NCBI RefSeq assembly: GCF_900129035.1
Contig: NZ_FQTW01000005.1
Coordinates: 62,001-126,000, forward strand
Length of the DNA: 64,000 nt
Reading direction: 5' to 3'
DNA from: Psychroflexus salarius
Lineage (GTDB): Bacteria > Bacteroidota > Bacteroidia > Flavobacteriales > Flavobacteriaceae
Below are positions 60,255 through 64,000 of this stretch, one piece after another. A program made the position numbers and the translations under genes. The notes under the pieces were generated by a model. It saw only the letters and a list, made by a program, of their open reading frames with translations. It made no database searches and was not told the origin of the DNA. Numbering within the stretch: position 1 is the stretch's first letter; the number at the start of each line of letters is the position of its first letter.

Positions 60255-61544
60255 TTGAAGAAGCTTCAGTCGTTTTTTAATCGTTCAGAATTACTTAAAG
60301 TTGGTTCAGCTAACTCGGCTTCACTAATATTAAAGTTAATTTCAGCCTTTATCACCTCTAAATTAACCGCTATTGTTTTTGGTTCAACAGGGATTAGCTT
60401 ATTAGGAAATTGGCGAAATGCAACCGAGCTAATTCAAAAAATAAGCACAGGTAGTATTCATAATGGCGTTATTAAGTACGCTGCCGATTCACAAAATTCA
60501 TCAGAAGAAACAAGCGCATTTCAGTCAACTTTATTTTATGTAAGTTGTATAATTTGCTTACTCATAATGCTAGTATGCTTTGTTTTTGCTAGTAATATTA
60601 ACAATCTAATATTTATCCAACAAGACCATAGCGACTTAATTAGAATTTTAGCTTTTGTTTTGCCACTTTACGTGCTTAATATTCACTTACAATCTATTCT
60701 AAAAGCTTATCAAAAATTCAATAAAGTTGTTCAAATCAACATTTTCGGGCATGTGTTTAATTTGCTGTTTTTTGTCATTTGTATTTATTTATATGGTCTC
60801 AAAGGTGCTTTATTGAGTGTTGCAATTGTTCCTTGTTTACTTGGAGTTTACAGTTTTTATGTGGTTTACAAATCAAATCTCGTTTTTCATAAATTTCAAT
60901 TTTCAAAGATTAAAAAGCTTTATGTATTAGGATTTAGAGATTATGCCTTGATGACCATAATTTCAACCTTAATTTTCCCATTAACCTATCTAAGTATTAG
61001 AAATCTACTTAGTGAAGAGTTAAGTTTAAAATCTTCTGGTTATTGGGAAGCCATGTTCAGAATTTCTACACTTTACATCACATTTGCCATTTCACTTATT
61101 AATTTAATAATTTTACCAAAACTGGCTAATTCTAAAACAGCTAGTGATTTTAGACAAATTGTATTTCAGTTTTATAAACAATTTATGCCATTTTTTATTG
61201 GTGGATTAATTCTTGTTTTCTTTTTAAAAAATTATATTGTGAAAATTGTTCTTACCAATGAATTTTTGCCGACAACTCAACTGTTTTTATGGCAAGAAGT
61301 AGGTGATTTATTTCGGGTTTTGGCTTTGGTATTAGTCGCTCAGTTTCATGCTAAAAAAATGATATGGCATTACATCATCACCGATATTTTACTGGCATTT
61401 GGTTTATATTTTTCAACTTACATCTTAATAAATCGTTTTGGTTTAAAATCGGCTGTTATTGGTCACGCCATCACTTACGCGGTTTATTTTTTAATAATTC
61501 TAGCTATATTTAAAAATGCTTTAATCGCTAACAAGTCGACATGA
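60255..61544 (+). CDS. Wzx-like O-antigen/polysaccharide flippase
   Basis: A 429-residue inner-membrane protein with about 12-14 hydrophobic helices in two similar halves, the MATE/MOP-superfamily pattern of O-antigen translocases. The N-terminus (LLKVGSANSASLILKLISAFITSKLTAIVFGSTGISLLGNWRNA) is typical of the WzxE-like group. It flips undecaprenyl-linked oligosaccharide units to the periplasm. The start is TTG, 3 nt after the peptidase gene, and its end overlaps the phosphotransferase gene by 4 bases. The sugar unit is unknown. Confidence 0.86.
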   Translation: MKKLQSFFNRSELLKVGSANSASLILKLISAFITSKLTAIVFGSTGISLLGNWRNATELIQKISTGSIHNGVIKYAADSQNSSEETSAFQSTLFYVSCIICLLIMLVCFVFASNINNLIFIQQDHSDLIRILAFVLPLYVLNIHLQSILKAYQKFNKVVQINIFGHVFNLLFFVICIYLYGLKGALLSVAIVPCLLGVYSFYVVYKSNLVFHKFQFSKIKKLYVLGFRDYALMTIISTLIFPLTYLSIRNLLSEELSLKSSGYWEAMFRISTLYITFAISLINLIILPKLANSKTASDFRQIVFQFYKQFMPFFIGGLILVFFLKNYIVKIVLTNEFLPTTQLFLWQEVGDLFRVLALVLVAQFHAKKMIWHYIITDILLAFGLYFSTYILINRFGLKSAVIGHAITYAVYFLIILAIFKNALIANKST

Positions 61545-63124
61545 ATTTAATTAAACCACTTATTTTTTGGACGCTTCCAGCACTATTAATTAATTCAATA
61601 GAGTTGGTTTATTATGAATTTGATGCGTACTTGATTCAAAATCTAGTAGAAAATTTCAGCATTGGTGTTTTGTTGTTTTTAATCGTTGAGGTATTTAAGA
61701 ACAGGTTGAAGTCATTCTGGTTAATAGCAATTTATGTTTTACATTTAAGCTTTATAGTTTTAGAAAGCCTTTTTTATGCCGGTTTTCATACCTTTTTTAG
61801 TGCTTCTGCAATTTATATTTTCTTAGAAACCAACCAAGCTGAAGCGCAAGAGTTTATCAACACCTATGTAAGCTATAACTTATTAATTGTTGTTGTTTTA
61901 ATTGCAGCCTTAAGTTTTTTATATAAAAAATTCGGTATTTTAAAAAAAGCTTCATTCTTTTCAAATCATAAATGGCTTAGTTTATTGTTTTCTCTAGTGA
62001 TTCTATTAATACTGAAGTTTACTGGATACATCGTGCCAAATTTCACCTACATCACAACCAGAAGTGTTGCTAAATATTATGTTGAAAGTCAAAAATTTCA
62101 GGATTTACAAATTAGTCAATCTAAATCGCCAGATTACCAAGTTAGCTCAAGAATAGATAATAAGGCACAAACTTATGTTTTAGTTATTGGTGAATCAACT
62201 ACACGATCGGCCTTAGGTATTTATGGTAACAGTAGAAATACGACACCAAAATTAAGTCAAATTTCAGCTGAATTAAATATCTATGACAATGTTATTAGTT
62301 CACAAACTCATACTATTGAAGCTTTAAGAGAAAGCTTAACCTTAAATCATTTAAAAGCATCACAAGATATTTCTATATTACAGCTTATGAATCAAGCTGG
62401 TTTTAAAACCTTTTGGTTATCTAACCAGCGTCCAGTTGGTTTACACGAAACTTTACTGACAAAAATTTCTTTAGCAGCTGATGAAGTTGTTTACACCAAT
62501 ACCGCAAAATGGGGAAGTAAAACACCGCTAGATGAAGTTTTATTACCTTATTTTGAAAAAGCCTTAAACGACGCTGCTGAAAAAAAATTTATTGTTATAA
62601 ACTTGTTAGCCACACATAACGAATATAAAAAGCGTTACCCACCAAATTTTGAAATTTTCACCAATCAGCCTGAAACTAAATTTCCATCAACCGAAGCTTT
62701 TCAGAAAATAAATGCCTATCATAACTCGGTGGTTTATGTCGATTATTTATTGAATGAGATTATAACAAAAGTTAAAGCTAAAGATGCTATGAGTTATGTA
62801 TTATATTTTTCAGACCATGGCGACGAAGTTTACAAAGACGAAAATTTTATAGGTCATAATGATGGCTATAAAGCCACGGCTTCAATGTTTGAAATTCCTT
62901 TCTTTTTATGGCAATCTAGCCAATATAAGCAATTAAGTAAACTAGATTTAATGCCTCACCGACCTTATGTCACGCGCGACTTTATTCATTCTTTTGTTGA
63001 TTTATCACATTTAAAATTTGATGCTTATAATGCTAAAAAGAGTTTGTTTTCTAAATCATTTCAACCAGATGATGGGCGTGTTGTTGGCAAATCAATTCAT
63101 TATGACAAAGCATTTAAAAATTGA
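61541..63124 (+). CDS. EptA-like phosphoethanolamine transferase / sulfatase-fold membrane enzyme
   Basis: The 527-residue protein has four or five N-terminal membrane helices (about 5-170) and a periplasmic alkaline-phosphatase-fold domain (about 200-520). The catalytic Thr nucleophile is in YVLVIGESTTRSALGIYGNSRNTTPKL. The metal-binding ETLLTKIS, YVLYFSDHGDEVYKDENFIGHND and the FEIPFFLW strand complete the family pattern. Such enzymes move phosphoethanolamine onto lipid A or glycans. It lies between a flippase and a glycosyltransferase gene with 4-base overlaps at both ends, so lipid- or polysaccharide-modifying activity at the envelope is likely; the acceptor is inference. Confidence 0.88.
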   Translation: MNLIKPLIFWTLPALLINSIELVYYEFDAYLIQNLVENFSIGVLLFLIVEVFKNRLKSFWLIAIYVLHLSFIVLESLFYAGFHTFFSASAIYIFLETNQAEAQEFINTYVSYNLLIVVVLIAALSFLYKKFGILKKASFFSNHKWLSLLFSLVILLILKFTGYIVPNFTYITTRSVAKYYVESQKFQDLQISQSKSPDYQVSSRIDNKAQTYVLVIGESTTRSALGIYGNSRNTTPKLSQISAELNIYDNVISSQTHTIEALRESLTLNHLKASQDISILQLMNQAGFKTFWLSNQRPVGLHETLLTKISLAADEVVYTNTAKWGSKTPLDEVLLPYFEKALNDAAEKKFIVINLLATHNEYKKRYPPNFEIFTNQPETKFPSTEAFQKINAYHNSVVYVDYLLNEIITKVKAKDAMSYVLYFSDHGDEVYKDENFIGHNDGYKATASMFEIPFFLWQSSQYKQLSKLDLMPHRPYVTRDFIHSFVDLSHLKFDAYNAKKSLFSKSFQPDDGRVVGKSIHYDKAFKN

Positions 63125-63945
63125 ATTATACGGCAAATGACATATCGTTTTTAATTTCAACCATGAACAGGTCTAAATTAGATTTTTTAGACTCAATGTT
63201 TCCTCACCATGACTGGCGAGACTTAAACTTGGTGATTATTAATCAAAGTAAAACTCAAGAGTTAAAGTCGCCTTGCTCTAAACATTGTATTATAAATTCA
63301 ACTGAATTTGGTTTAAGTAAAAGCAGAAACCTCGCTTTAGAAAATTGTAAGACAAACTTTGCTGTTATTGCTGATGATGATGTGATTTATGAACCAGATT
63401 GTTTAATAAATTATGTTGAAACGATTAACACTTACCAAAATGTCGCTTTATTTTCGTTTCAAATGCTAAATTTTGAAAATCAACTTGCTAAAAAATATCC
63501 TAAGACTTCGTGTTTGTTTCGTAGAGCACCAAAAAAAATTAAAGCCTCATCAGTTGAAATGCTATTAAATACCAATCTAATTAAGTCAAACCAATTAAAA
63601 TTTGATCAGCAATTTGGCTTGGGTGCTGTTTTTGAAAGTGGAGAAGATGAAGTTTTTTTAAATGAAATTTTATCAGAAAAACTGCGTTGGTATTTTATTA
63701 ATAAAATAATCTTGAAACATCCAGAACAAAGTACCGGACAAAAACAACATGAATTAAATTACATCACCACTAAAACCGTTTTAAAGTATAGAATATATGG
63801 TAATTTTGTATTTCTATGGCTTTTTAAGTTTTTGCTTTATTTGGTAAGGAATGAGTATATTCAACCTCTTGAGATTCCACAAACATTCAAGGCTTGTTAT
63901 AGAGCTGTTACACTTTATAAATCTTTAGAACGTAAAGAAATGTAA
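63121..63945 (+). CDS. family 2-like glycosyltransferase
   Basis: The 274-residue protein begins at TTG, sharing 4 bases with the preceding gene, and reads NYTANDISFLISTMNRSKLDFLDSMF. GT-A features are FGLSKSRNLALENCKTNFAVIADDDVIYEPDCL, with the DDD metal motif at about residues 81-83, and FGLGAVFESGEDEVFLNEIL, with the ED acceptor motif near 177-180. A short hydrophobic C-terminal stretch (FVFLWLFKFLLYLV) may tether it to the membrane. It probably adds a sugar to the polysaccharide or lipid handled by the flippase gene upstream. The cluster may continue beyond the window. Confidence 0.85.
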   Translation: MNYTANDISFLISTMNRSKLDFLDSMFPHHDWRDLNLVIINQSKTQELKSPCSKHCIINSTEFGLSKSRNLALENCKTNFAVIADDDVIYEPDCLINYVETINTYQNVALFSFQMLNFENQLAKKYPKTSCLFRRAPKKIKASSVEMLLNTNLIKSNQLKFDQQFGLGAVFESGEDEVFLNEILSEKLRWYFINKIILKHPEQSTGQKQHELNYITTKTVLKYRIYGNFVFLWLFKFLLYLVRNEYIQPLEIPQTFKACYRAVTLYKSLERKEM

Positions 63946-64000
63946 TGCTGTAATTTCATTAAATCTAAAGCTATTAGCTTAGGCTTTGAAGATTTTAAAT

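Noticed and set aside
63915-64000. A minus-strand frame open to the right edge, ending inside the last glycosyltransferase gene, which could be the 3' end of another gene.
   Set aside because: Only about 28 codons are visible, it overlaps a well-supported gene by about 30 bases and shows no recognisable motif. It needs the sequence beyond 64000.

Overview
The window is a stretch of a Bacteroidota chromosome, almost certainly a marine or halotolerant member of the Flavobacteriaceae. The support is the AT-rich sequence, TAnnTTTG-type promoter elements in place of sigma70 boxes, a SusC/SusD pair, type IX secretion (T9SS) cargo plus PorD, the gene order bamD-rpoZ-coaBC-porD-recN, and many DUF families known mainly from flavobacteria. 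It holds about 54 protein genes. I saw no rRNA, tRNA, CRISPR array, insertion sequence or prophage. Gene density is high, and only one gap (18290-18645) exceeds 300 bases.

Layout. 1-2400: a truncated DUF6122 membrane protein, a secreted propeller-like unknown, a deoxynucleoside kinase, a MazG-type NTP pyrophosphohydrolase and a small membrane protein. 2531-5637: rpmH (too short for a 60-aa cut-off) and carB. 5707-13276: an ABC-F ATPase, a redox-dead thioredoxin-fold lipoprotein, an acyl-CoA ligase, and a BCCT transporter transcribed with a tandem universal stress protein. 13481-18289: a susC-susD pair with no enzymes beside it. 18646-22984: purL, a cupin and an overlooked 56-aa double-CxxC protein as one operon. 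23088-28473: a DUF3810 predicted membrane metallopeptidase and two secreted amidohydrolase-fold proteins. 28572-33936: aroQ, xerD, a CPA2 antiporter and an M61 peptidase. 34028-35423: DUF6913 and dapA. 35494-40493: the bamD-rpoZ-coaBC-porD-recN run. 40533-46188: fabI and a 1573-aa multidomain T9SS cargo protein. 46270-51166: a glycosyltransferase, a YbbR-like protein and coaE, then a histidine kinase and response regulator. 51211-58103: a seven-gene minus-strand operon (Gfo/Idh/MocA oxidoreductase, 3-hydroxyacyl-CoA dehydrogenase, DUF1015, YggS, DnaQ-GIY-YIG nuclease, potassium channel, miaA). 58327-63945: pcm, a T9SS-exported cyanophycinase-like peptidase and three envelope-polysaccharide genes.

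Most of the content is flavobacterial core genome: pyrimidine, purine, CoA, lysine, shikimate and fatty-acid synthesis, cell-envelope assembly and ion or osmolyte transport. I found no clear undescribed multi-gene system. The most interesting points are: (1) an ABC-F ATPase whose NBD2 Walker A and NBD1 signature are both eroded, so one composite ATP site is probably dead; (2) a DnaQ exonuclease/GIY-YIG fusion with a UvrC-like four-cysteine pattern; (3) three promoter elements placed exactly 4 nt before an ATG, predicting leaderless mRNAs; (4) perfect 10-bp inverted repeats in the promoter regions of the two-component system and of the large T9SS cargo gene; (5) the hidden 56-aa zinc-ribbon-like gene; (6) three consecutive amidohydrolase-fold units of which only the middle one keeps its metal ligands.
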